Below, one piece after another: positions 1 to 8,590 of a stretch of 64,000 nucleotides of DNA. The stretch comes from an uncultured Treponema sp. (GTDB lineage: Bacteria; Spirochaetota; Spirochaetia; Treponematales; Treponemataceae), in contig CALDIB010000030.1 of the NCBI GenBank assembly GCA_937902125.1, forward strand, positions 49,604-113,603, given 5' to 3'. Every line of letters begins with the position of its first letter. Positions within the stretch are counted from its first letter, which is position 1. The position numbers and the translations under genes were made by a program. The notes beneath the pieces are model-generated. The model saw nothing but the letters and a program-made list of their open reading frames with translations, did not search any database and had not been told where the DNA came from.

Positions 1-251
1 ACGCTGTTCAACTCTTTGTTTACAGAGAATTGAAGCCTGCGTCCCATCACTTGATCCGACAGTTGCTGCAACTGCTGGACGTCAGCTTTGGTCTGGGCCA
101 TGTTCGCTTCAATGCTTTGAACGACGCTGGCGCCGTCCGCGATATTGAGCGTTTGTTCTACACTTCCTGTACCTGCACTGATAGGAACGGAATTGTAGCG
201 CATTTGGCCATCCATTGCCAAAGACTGCCCTATGCTACTAATCGTATTCAT
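1..251 (-). CDS. flaG: Flagellar protein FlaG, N-terminal part (runs off the window)
   Basis: Reading the minus strand from the ATG at 251 gives an open frame that leaves the window without a stop. It begins MNTISSIGQSLAMDGQM and reaches QFSVNKELNSV, the residues that precede the conserved FlaG core (LQFSVDKEL type). FlaG family proteins influence flagellar filament length. AGGAGG lies 8 bases before the ATG, which fixes the start. It is the third gene of a minus-strand group after two flagellins, about 108 bases downstream of the second. The C-terminal half is missing, so the family call rests on the QFSVNKEL segment and the context. Confidence 0.75.
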   Translation of the reverse strand, partial: MNTISSIGQSLAMDGQMRYNSVPISAGTGSVEQTLNIADGASVVQSIEANMAQTKADVQQLQQLSDQVMGRRLQFSVNKELNS

Positions 252-278
252 AGGCGTTCCTCCTGAAAAATTAGGAAG

Positions 279-300
279 AGGGAAGGGGCGCTCCTTCCCT
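279..300 (-). terminator. Hairpin between flaB and flaG
   Basis: AGGGAAGG and CCTTCCCT form an 8-bp stem with a 6-base loop. On the minus strand a T-rich stretch follows only after about 10 bases, so this is at best a partial terminator or an mRNA-processing hairpin. It could lower flaG expression relative to flagellin. Confidence 0.4.
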
Positions 301-359
301 TTTCCACGCATTTGTCAAAAAGATGACATCCAGAAATCTCTTAAACAAATGCGGTTTTG

Positions 360-1208
360 CTATCTCAACAATCCAAGAACGTTCTGAGACTGTGAGTTGG
401 CCTGAGCGAGCATAGCGGTTCCAGACTGTGTGAGGATCTGGTTCTTTGTATACTCAACCATTTCTGAGGCCATGTCGGTGTCGCGAATGCGGCTTTCGGC
501 GGCCTGAAGGTTTTCGGCTGCAACTTGAACGCCGTTAGAGGCCATTTCAAAGCGGTTCTGGTAAGCGCCCAAATCCGCGCGCTGCTTGGAAACAGTTGTA
601 AGCGCGGCGTCCACTGTACCAATCGCCATGTTGGCGCTTTCAGGCGTAGCGATGCTAACCTGCTCGTCTGTGCCCTGAGATCCCTTGAGTCCAAGGGCCT
701 GGGCTGTCATGGTGCCAATGTATACTCTCGCGTTCTGGTCCATGTTGGCTCCAATCTGGAACTGCATGACTCGATTTCCTTCCGAGGCGAAAGCTCCGGT
801 AAGCAAGTTCATGCCATTGAACTGAGCCTGGCTGGCGATGCGGTCAACTTCAGAAACAAGCTGAGAAACCTCGACCTGAATCTGCATGCGGTCTTCGTCG
901 GAATAGATTCCGTTGGCGGACTGCACTGAAAGTTCGCGAATGCGCTGGAGGATGTCCTGAGTTTCCTGCAAGTATCCTTCTGTTGTCTGGATAAAAGAAA
1001 CTCCGTTTTGGATGTTTCTGTTAGCCTGGTTCAATCCGCGAACTTGGCTGCGCATCTTTTCAGATACGGCCAATCCTGAAGCGTCGTCGCCGGCGCGGTT
1101 GATCTTCTCGCCAGAGCTGAGTTTTTCAATGTTGCCCATGATGGCGTCATTTGACATGCCAAGCGTGCGGTCAGCATACAAAGCGCTCATGTTGTGGTTA
1201 ATAATCAT
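360..1208 (-). CDS. flaB: Flagellin FlaB (core filament protein)
   Basis: 282 residues, the usual length of a spirochaete periplasmic flagellin. The N-terminal D0/D1 region ([17 protein letters not shown], then [25 protein letters not shown]) and the C-terminal D1/D0 region ([24 protein letters not shown], then [15 protein letters not shown]) are intact, and there is no long variable central domain. FlaB forms the core of periplasmic flagellar filaments inside the FlaA sheath. There is no cleaved signal peptide, consistent with export by the flagellar apparatus. GGAGGG precedes the ATG. The gene has its own promoter and a long structured leader. It is a close paralogue of the flagellin just upstream. 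Confidence 0.95.
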   Translation of the reverse strand: MIINHNMSALYADRTLGMSNDAIMGNIEKLSSGEKINRAGDDASGLAVSEKMRSQVRGLNQANRNIQNGVSFIQTTEGYLQETQDILQRIRELSVQSANGIYSDEDRMQIQVEVSQLVSEVDRIASQAQFNGMNLLTGAFASEGNRVMQFQIGANMDQNARVYIGTMTAQALGLKGSQGTDEQVSIATPESANMAIGTVDAALTTVSKQRADLGAYQNRFEMASNGVQVAAENLQAAESRIRDTDMASEMVEYTKNQILTQSGTAMLAQANSQSQNVLGLLR

Positions 1209-1443
1209 GTTAAGCCCTCCATGTGTTTAAACTGCGTCACGTCTTGCAACGCGTCCTGTCCGCGCGGGCTTGCCGGTTTATGCGCCCCCGGCAAGTTTCA
1301 ACCCCATTGCGTCAGGAAAAAAGGTTCTGTTATTTTGGAATTGAATCCAAGAATCAAAGCCTTTTTTCCTAACGCCGCGGCCAGACACGGCTGGCTTATG
1401 GTATGTCAAAGATCAAAGCGCGGTTGAAAGCGCGCCTATAGTT
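1209..1443 (-). promoter_or_regulatory. Long structured 5' leader of flaB
   Basis: The leader contains an 11-bp perfect inverted repeat (1314-1324 with 1360-1370) enclosing a second stem (TTGGA/TCCAA). Nearer the gene is an 8-bp perfect repeat CTTGCCGG/CCGGCAAG (1269-1276 with 1288-1295). Read on the minus strand, ACAGGAC and ACATGGAGGG (the ribosome-binding site) provide two GGA motifs of the kind bound by CsrA. No coding sequence is evident in it. Confidence 0.45.
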
Positions 1444-1449
1444 GCTACA

Positions 1450-1478
1450 ATTTTATTCTGATTTTGCCGCTTTGTCAA
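1450..1478 (-). promoter_or_regulatory. Sigma-70-type promoter of the second flaB gene
   Basis: On the minus strand TTGACA (1473-1478) is separated by 17 bases from TAAAAT (1450-1455). The predicted start near 1443 gives a leader of about 235 bases. This near-consensus vegetative promoter has no resemblance to a sigma-28 flagellar promoter. Confidence 0.7.
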
Positions 1479-1489
1479 GGCTTTTACAC

Positions 1490-1548
1490 AAGAAAAGGGG
1501 AGGGCAAAGAAATCCTGAAGGTTTCCTTGTCCATCCCCTCCTCTTGGC
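1490..1548 (-). terminator. Possible terminator of the upstream flaB gene
   Basis: On the minus strand GGAGGG and CCCTCC can pair around a smaller AAGG/CCTT hairpin, followed by CCTTTTCTTG. The stem is short (6 bp) with a long loop, so the call is tentative. It lies just ahead of the next gene's promoter. Confidence 0.35.
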
Positions 1549-1571
1549 GTTATTTAAGCGCTTCAGCCCGA

Positions 1572-2432
1572 CTATCTCAACAAGGACAGAACGTTCTGGC
1601 TCTGCGTGTTCGCCTGGGCGAGCATCGCGGTGCCGGCCTGCTGGAGGACGGAGTTCTTTGTGAACTCAACCATCTGGGCGGCCATGTCTGTGTCGCGGAT
1701 GCGGCTTTCAGAAGCCTGCAAGTTCTCCGCTCCAACATCCAATCCGCGGACGGCGTGCTCCATGCGGTTCTGGTAGGCGCCAAGGTCGGCGCGCTGCTTG
1801 TTGATTTTCTTGAGGGCCTCGTCGATTACTCCGATGGCGTGGTTGGCGTCGTCAGGAGCGGCCAAAGAAATCTTCTCTTCTGTTCCAAGCTGGCGGACTC
1901 CAAGGGCTTCCGCTGTCATTGTTCCGATGAAAACCTGCATTCTCTGGTCCATGTTGGCGCCGATGTGGAACCACATAGAGCCGGTGACTACATTTTCGCC
2001 GGTGGCTTGGGCAAAGCGTCCTGTGAGCATGTTCATGCCGTTGAACTGGGCGCTTGAGGCGATGCGGTCAACCTCTGAAACCAAGGCCGAAACTTCAACT
2101 TGGATCTGCATGCGGTCTTCGTCGGAATAGATTCCGTTTGAGGCCTGGACTGCAAGCTCGCGGATGCGCTGCATGATGTCAGTTGTTTCCTGGAGATAAC
2201 CTTCGGTTGTCTGGATGAAGCTGATTCCATTCTGGGCGTTCTGCGAGGCCTGGTTCAAGCCGCGAATTTGGGCGCGCATTTTTTCAGAAACAGCAAGTCC
2301 TGAAGCGTCGTCGCCGGCGCGGTTGATTCTTTCGCCTGAAGAGAGTTTTTCCATGTCTTTGGTGAGACCAAGACCCGTTACGCCGAGTTGACGATTGGCG
2401 TACAATGCTGACATGTTGTGGTTGATAACCAT
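1572..2432 (-). CDS. flaB: Flagellin FlaB (core filament protein)
   Basis: 286 residues from the ATG at 2432, which begins [17 protein letters not shown] and is preceded by AAGGAGG. An in-frame ATG 11 codons upstream lacks a ribosome-binding site and does not fit flagellin N-termini. The conserved ends match the neighbouring flagellin: [18 protein letters not shown] near the start and [15 protein letters not shown] at the end. The centre differs modestly, including a short insertion near residue 150 ([12 protein letters not shown]). Spirochaetes typically build the filament core from several FlaB isoforms, and these two were probably produced by tandem duplication. It is the first gene of the group and has its own promoter. 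Confidence 0.95.
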   Translation of the reverse strand: MVINHNMSALYANRQLGVTGLGLTKDMEKLSSGERINRAGDDASGLAVSEKMRAQIRGLNQASQNAQNGISFIQTTEGYLQETTDIMQRIRELAVQASNGIYSDEDRMQIQVEVSALVSEVDRIASSAQFNGMNMLTGRFAQATGENVVTGSMWFHIGANMDQRMQVFIGTMTAEALGVRQLGTEEKISLAAPDDANHAIGVIDEALKKINKQRADLGAYQNRMEHAVRGLDVGAENLQASESRIRDTDMAAQMVEFTKNSVLQQAGTAMLAQANTQSQNVLSLLR

Positions 2433-2483
2433 AGATTTCCTCCTTGGAAATATGTCGAAGAGCAAAATCCTTTTTGCTCCAAA

Positions 2484-2511
2484 AGTATAAAATTGCGCTT
2501 CAGCATAACAA
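2484..2511 (-). promoter_or_regulatory. Probable promoter of the first flaB gene
   Basis: On the minus strand TTGTTA (2506-2511) is followed after 16 bases by TATACT (2484-2489), giving a leader of about 45 bases. Confidence 0.5.
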
Positions 2512-2888
2512 GGCTACATCCACGCAGTTTTATACTGATTCGTCTGAAGTCAGTTCCAGCCGGAACTTTACCCTTCATAACTCTTCATAATAATTTTCGG
2601 CCCGCGCCGCGAAAAACTTTAGCGAAATTTTTAAAAAAAATATAAAAAAATTAAAATTAACAGAAAAGGCGGAAAAAACGCTCCCAGTTGCGGCTGCGTC
2701 ATTGCGGAACCGCTTGATAACTGCGCTGCTCGCTGTTTGCGCTTGAAACTATTTTACTTCGCCGCTTACGCGGCTTGCGCAAACAGAGAGTTTCCGCAAG
2801 CCGCCCCGCGCCTTCCGCGTTTTTTTTCGCCTTTTTGGTTAATTTACAATGTTTTTATTATCTGCAAAATCCGCAAAAGTCCGCCAGC
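2512..2888. other. Intergenic region with hairpins, no gene
   Basis: No credible coding frame lies in this stretch. It begins with an AT-rich part (2625-2660) and ends in a GC-rich part with a perfect 10-bp inverted repeat GCGGCTTGCG/CGCAAGCCGC (2770-2779 with 2795-2804). TGTTTGCGC near 2735 can pair with GCGCAAACA near 2777, so alternative folds exist. The repeat is not followed by a clean T-tract. It could separate the flagellin group from rdgB transcription. Confidence 0.5.
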
Positions 2889-3563
2889 CTAGAGGCCTTC
2901 CATTATCCTTAGAATCCCGCGGGTGGCTTTTCCCCGGTGGGAAACGGCGTTTTTTTTGTCGGCGGAAAGTTCCGCCACCGTTTTTTGGAACTGGGGAAGG
3001 TAGATTATGGGGTCGTAGCCAAAGCCGCCTGAGCCCCGCGCGTCTTCAATGCGGTCTATGACAGTTCCTTCCATAGTTTCTTGCGCCACAAAAAAGCGGC
3101 TGGGATTTAAAAGCAAAACCATGGAGCAAGAATAATGGCAGCTGCGGGGCCCGTTTTGGAACAAAAAGCCGTTTTTTGGCTGGCCGGAAGCCAGCGCGGC
3201 GGTGGTTTGTTCTATTAAATATTTGTTTTGCTCTTCTTGGCTGATTTTTTGTCCGTCCGGGCGGCCTTTCATAAAGTCCGGCCCCGCGTAGCGAGCCGAC
3301 CAAACGCCGGGCGCCCCGTTCAAGGCGTCGACGCAAATGCCGGAATCGTCGGCCATTATGGCTGCGGGATTTTTGTCAATCTTGCGAACTTCTTCCCACA
3401 GCGCCAGGGCCTTGATTAAAGAATTCTGGTAAAAGTCCGTTCCAGTTTCTTCCGGGTCAAAGTCAATGCCCATTTCTTTTGGAATGACAACCTCAAAGTT
3501 TGGCAAAACTTGGCTGATTTCCCGCTTTTTGTTTAAATTTCCTGTGGCAAGATAGATTTTCAT
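2889..3563 (-). CDS. rdgB: Non-canonical purine NTP pyrophosphatase (RdgB/HAM1 family)
   Basis: 224 residues. The family signature appears in order: an N-terminal ATGN (MKIYLATGNLNKKREI), the acidic DDSG motif in IMADDSGICVDAL, GARYAG-like SARYAGPD, and the C-terminal SHRGKA. The enzyme hydrolyses dITP, ITP and XTP to monophosphates and so keeps deaminated purines out of DNA. A 20-residue segment around residues 128-150 (PKNGFLFQNGPRSCHYSC) looks longer than in the E. coli enzyme. There is no Shine-Dalgarno sequence. A promoter hexamer ends 6 bases before the ATG, suggesting a leaderless transcript. Confidence 0.92.
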   Translation of the reverse strand: MKIYLATGNLNKKREISQVLPNFEVVIPKEMGIDFDPEETGTDFYQNSLIKALALWEEVRKIDKNPAAIMADDSGICVDALNGAPGVWSARYAGPDFMKGRPDGQKISQEEQNKYLIEQTTAALASGQPKNGFLFQNGPRSCHYSCSMVLLLNPSRFFVAQETMEGTVIDRIEDARGSGGFGYDPIIYLPQFQKTVAELSADKKNAVSHRGKATRGILRIMEGL

Positions 3564-3569
3564 AAAAAA

Positions 3570-3598
3570 ATACTAGCAAAAAAAGGCCAAAAATACAA
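3570..3598 (-). promoter_or_regulatory. Promoter of rdgB, apparently leaderless
   Basis: On the minus strand TTGTAT (3593-3598), 17 bases, then TAGTAT (3570-3575). Only six bases separate the -10 element from the ATG (3561-3563), so transcription should start at or next to the initiation codon. Confidence 0.5.
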
Positions 3599-3810
3599 GA
3601 GGGCAGTCCAAAAGCGCTTTTTTAAGAAAAAAAAGGCCTGATTTTTGGCCCGTTCGTTCTTTTTTTTTCGTTTTTTTTACTCTTTATTACAAAATTTTAC
3701 AAAAAATTACTTTGAAACGGGAATTTTTGGGCTAAAAAAACAAAAAAAATGGGAAAAATTTCCTCAAACTGCGAAAAAAATAAAAAAATAAGCCTTTTTT
3801 TTGGGAAATT

Positions 3811-3839
3811 TTGAATGTTTTTTTTAAATTCGCTATATT
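3811..3839 (+). promoter_or_regulatory. Promoter of the 3895 gene
   Basis: TTGAAT and TATATT with a 17-base spacer predict a leader of about 50 bases to the GTG start. Confidence 0.5.
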
Positions 3840-3894
3840 GGCGCGATTATTGCTGTATAAAAATACCTATATTTAATTTAAGTGAGGAAAAAAA

Positions 3895-4866
3895 GTGCAG
3901 GAACAAGACGAATTGGACGCCCTTCCGCAAAAATTCAAGGACGGGATTCTGACAGAAAAAGAGGCCGCGATGAAAATGCTTGAAATCATTTACATGTCGC
4001 CCGGCCGCTTTAATTTGATGGACATGGACGAGGACGAAAGAAGCGATTTTTTGCTAAGTTCCCTGCCAAGGTTCGAGCGCCTTTTTAGACGCTACGACAA
4101 AAGTTTTGGGCCTTTGGGCGCCTACCTTTTTTATTCCATTCCTGGAATAAAAAGCTCTTGGCTAAGAATGAAGGCTGACAAGACTACGGAGCGGCGAGCC
4201 ATGATGCCTTGCGTAAAAAAACTTTACGAAGACGCGGCCGTAAAAAGCGGCCTTCTTGTGGCGGAACCGGCTGAAATCAAAAATAGGGGCAAAATAAGCC
4301 GGGAGGAAAAATGCGAGCCTCAATTGGTTTTTAGAAGAATTTTTGCCCGCCGGGAAAATTTTCTTGAACCCAAGGAACTTTTTTACAAAAAGCGGGCGGC
4401 GCTGACGCTGGCCTTAAAGTCCGCTTGGTATATCGACGACAAGGCCGCTGAAAAAGTCAGCGGTTTTTGCGGCTTTCCGTTGGATTCGGTTTTGCAAACA
4501 TTGGACAAGGTAAAAAACGGACTGCTTGAAAAAAGCGCCGCCCGCGCCGACATGCAGGAGCGCCGCGACCGAGCTTGGTATTTTGTTTGCAAATATCGGG
4601 AGCGGCTTTTTGGCCTTGATCCTGCAAACCCAAAATACAAGGTTCTAAAAAGAAAGCTTGACTTTCAGATGAACGTTTGGAAAAAGAAAAACAGGCTTTT
4701 GCAAAGCGGACAAATGTCCTTGGCTCCAAGAAACAAGGATTTGGCCAAGCTTTTAAAAATAAAGCCGTATAGAATAGGCGTTTATTTAAACTACGCAAAA
4801 AAAATGGCGGAGGCGGGCGAAACGATTTTTGATTCGGATTCTTCCAGCCTTGACATAAAGGCTTAA
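3895..4866 (+). CDS. Uncharacterised protein, possibly a divergent sigma-like DNA-binding protein
   Basis: 323 residues from a GTG start with GAGG seven bases upstream. I do not recognise a firm family. Residues 55-90 (FERLFRRYDKSFGPLGAYLFYSIPGI) recall the first helices of sigma-70 region 2 as seen in remote sigma factors. Residues about 285-310 (NKDLAKLLKIKPYRIGVYLNYAKK) look like a helix-turn-helix of the region 4 kind. The middle is rich in Lys and Arg and may be helical. A regulatory role is inference from these patterns only. It is monocistronic, with its own promoter and a strong terminator. Confidence 0.6.
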   Translation: MQEQDELDALPQKFKDGILTEKEAAMKMLEIIYMSPGRFNLMDMDEDERSDFLLSSLPRFERLFRRYDKSFGPLGAYLFYSIPGIKSSWLRMKADKTTERRAMMPCVKKLYEDAAVKSGLLVAEPAEIKNRGKISREEKCEPQLVFRRIFARRENFLEPKELFYKKRAALTLALKSAWYIDDKAAEKVSGFCGFPLDSVLQTLDKVKNGLLEKSAARADMQERRDRAWYFVCKYRERLFGLDPANPKYKVLKRKLDFQMNVWKKKNRLLQSGQMSLAPRNKDLAKLLKIKPYRIGVYLNYAKKMAEAGETIFDSDSSSLDIKA

Positions 4867-4883
4867 TCTTTACTATATTAGAA

Positions 4884-4929
4884 GCGTGAATGTTTACCCT
4901 GTCAGGGAAGCAATTCGCGCTTTTTTTTT
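4884..4929 (+). terminator. Rho-independent terminator
   Basis: GCGTGAAT (4884-4891) pairs with ATTCGCGC (4913-4920) through 8 bp including one G-U pair, and CCCT/AGGG forms an inner stem. Nine T residues follow directly. Confidence 0.85.
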
Positions 4930-4969
4930 ATTCAAATTTGAACGGACTTGATCTAAAAGGACAGGTACT

Positions 4970-5722
4970 ATGACAGTTCTAGACTTTCCCGCCTTCAAAA
5001 AAGAAGGCAAAAAAATCTCAATGATTACATGCTACGACGCGGCCTTTGCAAAAATTGTAGGCGCCTCCAACGTTGACTGCATTCTTATCGGCGACTCCTG
5101 CTCCATGGTTATGCATGGAAAGCCCACCACCGTTTGCGGAACTATGGAAATGATGGTTGACCACACGGCCGCAGTCCGGGCTGGAACGGACAAATTTATT
5201 GTGGGTGACATGCCCTTTTTGGCCACCAGAAAATCTTTGGCCGACACTGTGGCGAACGCTGGCCGCTTGCTTGAAGCCGGTGCCAACGCGGTTAAGATTG
5301 AGCGGATTGACACCCAGGCCGACACCATAAAATATTTGGTTGACTCAGGAATTCCTGTGATGGCGCACTTGGGCTTGACCCCGCAATTTTTCAACGCCAT
5401 GGGCGGCCATAAAAAGCAGGGAAAGAGCGAGTCCGAAGCCGAGCGCATTTACAACGAGGCGCTTTTGGCCGAAAAATGCGGCTGCTTTTCCATTGTCTTG
5501 GAATGCATTCCGGAAGACTTGGCGAGCCGCATAACTCGCGCTGTTTCAATTCCCACGATAGGGATTGGCAGCGGCCGCGACTGCGACGGCCAAGTTTTGG
5601 TTTTGCAGGACGCTTTGGGAATGACTCAAGGAGCGCCCAAGTTCGCGAAAAAATTTATGGACGGCTGGAACTTGATTCTTGCCGCGCTTAACGATTACGA
5701 CAAATATGCAAAGGAAAACTGA
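4970..5722 (+). CDS. panB: 3-methyl-2-oxobutanoate hydroxymethyltransferase (PanB)
   Basis: 250 residues. It uses methylene-tetrahydrofolate to convert 3-methyl-2-oxobutanoate to ketopantoate, the first committed step to pantothenate. Recognisable segments are the N-terminal MITCYDAAFAKIV, the metal-binding LIGDSCSMVMHG, VGDMPF, HLGLTPQ and the C-terminal IGIGSGRDCDGQVLVLQDALG. It opens a six-gene plus-strand group for coenzyme A precursors, with panC starting 2 bases after its stop. AGGACAGG precedes the ATG. A terminator isolates it from the upstream gene. Confidence 0.96.
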   Translation: MTVLDFPAFKKEGKKISMITCYDAAFAKIVGASNVDCILIGDSCSMVMHGKPTTVCGTMEMMVDHTAAVRAGTDKFIVGDMPFLATRKSLADTVANAGRLLEAGANAVKIERIDTQADTIKYLVDSGIPVMAHLGLTPQFFNAMGGHKKQGKSESEAERIYNEALLAEKCGCFSIVLECIPEDLASRITRAVSIPTIGIGSGRDCDGQVLVLQDALGMTQGAPKFAKKFMDGWNLILAALNDYDKYAKEN

Positions 5723-5723
5723 A

Positions 5724-6476
5724 ATGAAAATAATACGAACGGTTCAAGAATTTAAAGAAGAGCGCTCAAAAATTGGCGCCGACAAAAGCGTGGGCTTTGT
5801 TCCCACAATGGGCGGCCTGCACCAAGGCCACATGTCTTTGGTCAAAAAATGCCGGGAAAACAACGACGTTACGGTGGTGAGCGTTTACCTAAACCCCACC
5901 CAGTTCAACGACAAGAACGACCTTAACACATACCCCGCCAACTTTGACGACGACGTGGCCTTGCTGGAGCAAAACGCCTGCGACATTTTGTTCGCGCCCA
6001 CATATTCGGAAATGTATCCCGACGACTATAAGTATAAGGTGACGGAAAGCGATTTTTCAAAACTTCTTTGCGGAGCCAAGAGGCCGGGCCACTTTGACGG
6101 AGTTCTTACCGTGGTCATGAAGCTCTTCAACATCGTTCGCCCTAACAACGCCTACTTTGGAGAAAAGGACTTTCAGCAATACGTTTTGCTTAGAGAAATG
6201 ATAAAGGCCTTTTTTATGGACATCAACATTGTTCCTTGTCCCATTGTCCGCCAAGAAGACGGCCTTGCGGTAAGCTCAAGAAACAGAAAGCTTTCCGCCG
6301 AAGGAATGAAGAAGGCGCCTCTTTTGCATAAAATTTTGACGGAAAAATCTTCCGCGGCGGAAAAAGAAAAGGCCTTGACTGACGCGGGCTTTGTGGTTGA
6401 CTATGTTACGGAACTTGACGGCCGCCTTTACGCCGCGGCCTTTTTGGAAGGCGTGAGGTTGATAGACAATGTCTAA
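5724..6476 (+). CDS. panC: Pantothenate synthetase (PanC)
   Basis: 250 residues from the ATG at 5724 (MKIIRTVQEF); an upstream in-frame start would overlap panB heavily and adds no family sequence. It joins pantoate and beta-alanine using ATP through a pantoyl-adenylate. The HxGH nucleotide motif is in FVPTMGGLHQGHMSLV, followed by YLNPTQF, GKRPGHFDGV-like GAKRPGHFDGVLTVV, YFGEKDFQQ and SSRNRKLS. It is somewhat shorter than E. coli PanC at the C-terminus. AAGGA lies about nine bases upstream, and the gene overlaps coaC by 8 bases. Confidence 0.95.
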   Translation: MKIIRTVQEFKEERSKIGADKSVGFVPTMGGLHQGHMSLVKKCRENNDVTVVSVYLNPTQFNDKNDLNTYPANFDDDVALLEQNACDILFAPTYSEMYPDDYKYKVTESDFSKLLCGAKRPGHFDGVLTVVMKLFNIVRPNNAYFGEKDFQQYVLLREMIKAFFMDINIVPCPIVRQEDGLAVSSRNRKLSAEGMKKAPLLHKILTEKSSAAEKEKALTDAGFVVDYVTELDGRLYAAAFLEGVRLIDNV

Positions 6477-7014
6477 AATTTTATTGTGCGTCACAGGCTC
6501 CATTTCTTGCTACAAGGCCGCGGAGCTTGCAAGCCTTTTGACAAAGAACGGAAACGAAGTCAAGGTGGCGGCCACTGAGGACGCCTTGCGCTTTGTGGGA
6601 AAGGCCACTTTTGAAGGCCTTGTTAAGAACAAGCTTTACACCGACTTGTGGTCCAACGACGAGGACAGCATAGCCCACATAACTCTTGGGCAAAAGTGGC
6701 CGGACGCCATTATTGTGTATCCTGCCAGCGCGGACACAATCAACAAATTTGCCGCGGGAATCGCCGACAACCTTTTGGGCGCCATTTTTTTGGCCAATAA
6801 TTTTTCAAAGCCCTTCGCCATCGCGCCGGCAATGAATTCCAACATGCTCTTGCATCCGGCCACGCAAAGGTCGTTAAAGACCCTAAAAGAGTGGGGCGCG
6901 AAAATTTTGGAAGGAAAGAGCGGCCATTTGGCTTGCGGAGACGACGGCGTTGGCCGCTTGGCCGAGCCTGCCGAAGCCTATGAATTTCTAAAGGGAATCT
7001 TGGGCGAAAAATGA
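6469..7014 (+). CDS. coaC: Phosphopantothenoylcysteine decarboxylase (CoaC, standalone)
   Basis: 181 residues, a single-domain flavoprotein of the HFCD type. It decarboxylates 4'-phosphopantothenoylcysteine to 4'-phosphopantetheine with FMN. Seen are the N-terminal VTGSISCYKAAEL, the likely catalytic histidine in SIAHITLG, PAMNSNM and the substrate-flap motif GHLACGDDGVGRL. In many bacteria this domain is fused to CoaB; here the ligase is a separate gene that overlaps it by 4 bases (ATGA). GAGG stands about ten bases before the start. Confidence 0.93.
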   Translation: MSKILLCVTGSISCYKAAELASLLTKNGNEVKVAATEDALRFVGKATFEGLVKNKLYTDLWSNDEDSIAHITLGQKWPDAIIVYPASADTINKFAAGIADNLLGAIFLANNFSKPFAIAPAMNSNMLLHPATQRSLKTLKEWGAKILEGKSGHLACGDDGVGRLAEPAEAYEFLKGILGEK

Positions 7015-7688
7015 AGGTCTTGATTACCGGGGGCGGCTGTTCCGAAAAAATTGACAACGTTCGCTCCATCACAAATTTTTCAAGCGGAAGAACGGCCTTG
7101 CAAATCGCAAAAAAAATCAAGGCCCTGAACCCCGCCGACGCCGTGACTCTTTTGTTGGCCCAAAGCGCGGTCCAGCCGTCAGGGGCGCTTTTAAAAAAAG
7201 TTGGGGTGAAAAATTTTCGCTCTTGCGACGACCTGAAAAAACTTTTGCGGGAAACTTTGGAAAAAGACTCCTACGACTTGATTTTCCACGCGGCGGCGGT
7301 AAGCGATTACAGCGTCAAAAGCCTTATAGTTGACGGAAAAGAATTTGCGGCCGGAAAAATTCATAAAATCAGCGGCGCCAACGAGGTTCTTGTCAAGCTA
7401 AAAAAAAATCCCAAGCTTTTGGAAGCCATTCCCAGAATGGCGAAAAAAAACAACGCCGCCGCGCGGGTTGTGGGCTTCAAGCTGACTTCAAACGCAAGCC
7501 AAGAGGAAAGGGCGGCGGCGGTTCAAAAATTGTTTTCCGTCAAAAATCCGCCGGACTTTGTAATTTCAAACGATTTGAGCGAAATCACGCCAAAAAGCCA
7601 CCCATGCGTTCTTTGGCATAAAGGAAAAATTTTGGCGGCTGGGCAAGTCAATTCCATTGTGAGGAAAATCTATGCTTTTAACAGTTGA
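7011..7688 (+). CDS. coaB: Phosphopantothenate-cysteine ligase (CoaB, standalone)
   Basis: 225 residues. It activates 4'-phosphopantothenate with a nucleotide and couples it to cysteine. The Rossmann-like N-terminus carries the family pattern in degenerate form, GGGCSEKIDNVRSITNFSSG, and AAAVSDY follows near residue 98. A separate CoaB of this size is known in streptococci and some spirochaetes. Its ATG overlaps the coaC stop, and its own 3' end overlaps coaX by 17 bases, so translation is probably coupled. Whether it prefers CTP or ATP cannot be read from sequence. Confidence 0.9.
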   Translation: MKVLITGGGCSEKIDNVRSITNFSSGRTALQIAKKIKALNPADAVTLLLAQSAVQPSGALLKKVGVKNFRSCDDLKKLLRETLEKDSYDLIFHAAAVSDYSVKSLIVDGKEFAAGKIHKISGANEVLVKLKKNPKLLEAIPRMAKKNNAAARVVGFKLTSNASQEERAAAVQKLFSVKNPPDFVISNDLSEITPKSHPCVLWHKGKILAAGQVNSIVRKIYAFNS

Positions 7689-8442
7689 CGTTGGAAACAC
7701 CACGATTCAGTGCGGCTTGTTTGAGGGCGAAAAACTGGCGCTCCAATTCCGCCGCTCCACAAATCCCCGCCTAAGCTCCGACGAATTGGGCTTGTTCTTT
7801 AGGGACGTTTTGGCCTTGAATGATTTTAACTACAAGGACGTGGCCAGAATCGCCTGTTGCTCCGTCGTTCCTGCCATAAACCATTCCCTTTCAAATTGCT
7901 TTAGAAAGTATTTTGGAAAGGACGCGCTTTTCATTCAGGCGGGAATCAAAACAGGCCTAATAGTAAAATACGCCAATCCCAGAGAAATTGGCGCCGACAG
8001 AATAGCGGGAGCCATTGGCGCCGTTCGCGCGGCTGGGGAAAGAAACCTTATTGTTGTTGACATGGGAACCGCCACTACAGTTGACGTGATTACAAAAAAG
8101 AAGGAATATTTGGGAGGCGCCATTTTGCCGGGAGCCAGCATGAGCGTCCGCGCCTTGAGCGAGGGAACCGCCCAGCTTCCCAGCGTTGAAGTTTTAAAGC
8201 CTAGGAACGCTGTCGGCTCGTCAACAATCGAGGCCATTCAGTCCGGCGTTTATTACGGACAGGCCGGCGCCATTCGGGAGCTGGTGTCAAAAATGGAAGA
8301 AAGCGTTTTTGGCGGCAAAAAGGCCTTTGTGATTGGAACCGGCGGCTTTTCCCGCTCCTTTGAGGATTCCCGCTTGTTTGACTTGGTTTTGCCGGACTTG
8401 GTTTTGCAGGGCCTAAAAGCCGCGCTGGAAATGAACCAATAA
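7672..8442 (+). CDS. coaX: Type III pantothenate kinase (CoaX)
   Basis: 256 residues of the ASKHA fold. The phosphate-binding DVGNTTIQCGLF is at the N-terminus, with IGADRIAG near residue 100, DMGTATTVDVI near 125 and GGAILPG near 145. It phosphorylates pantothenate, is insensitive to CoA feedback and needs a monovalent cation in characterised members. GAGGAAAATCT precedes the ATG, inside the end of coaB. It links the pantothenate genes to the CoaB and CoaC steps. Confidence 0.95.
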   Translation: MLLTVDVGNTTIQCGLFEGEKLALQFRRSTNPRLSSDELGLFFRDVLALNDFNYKDVARIACCSVVPAINHSLSNCFRKYFGKDALFIQAGIKTGLIVKYANPREIGADRIAGAIGAVRAAGERNLIVVDMGTATTVDVITKKKEYLGGAILPGASMSVRALSEGTAQLPSVEVLKPRNAVGSSTIEAIQSGVYYGQAGAIRELVSKMEESVFGGKKAFVIGTGGFSRSFEDSRLFDLVLPDLVLQGLKAALEMNQ

Positions 8443-8590
8443 TCGCCGCATACGGTCGGGCAAGCCCGCCGTTTTGCTAAGATGAATCTATTTGCTTGCG
8501 CTCTCGCGAGCGCTAGGCAATGAGCCGCAACATTCGCGCTCGCGGCCAAACTCCCGCGAACAGCGGCGCTATGCTACAAGGAGAAGCATT
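8443..8590 (+). other. Intergenic hairpin region before panD
   Basis: 148 bases with a perfect inverted repeat GCGCTC/GAGCGC around TCGC near 8499-8514 and further GC-rich inverted segments. No T-tract follows and no gene is seen. It may stabilise or process the mRNA ahead of panD. Confidence 0.4.

Larger units (their letters stand above)
3564..3894. other. AT-rich divergent intergenic region
   Basis: 331 bases of very A/T-rich DNA with long A and T runs separate divergent genes. It holds the rdgB promoter and a plus-strand promoter TTGAAT (3811-3816), 17 bases, TATATT (3834-3839). No other signal is seen. Confidence 0.5.
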
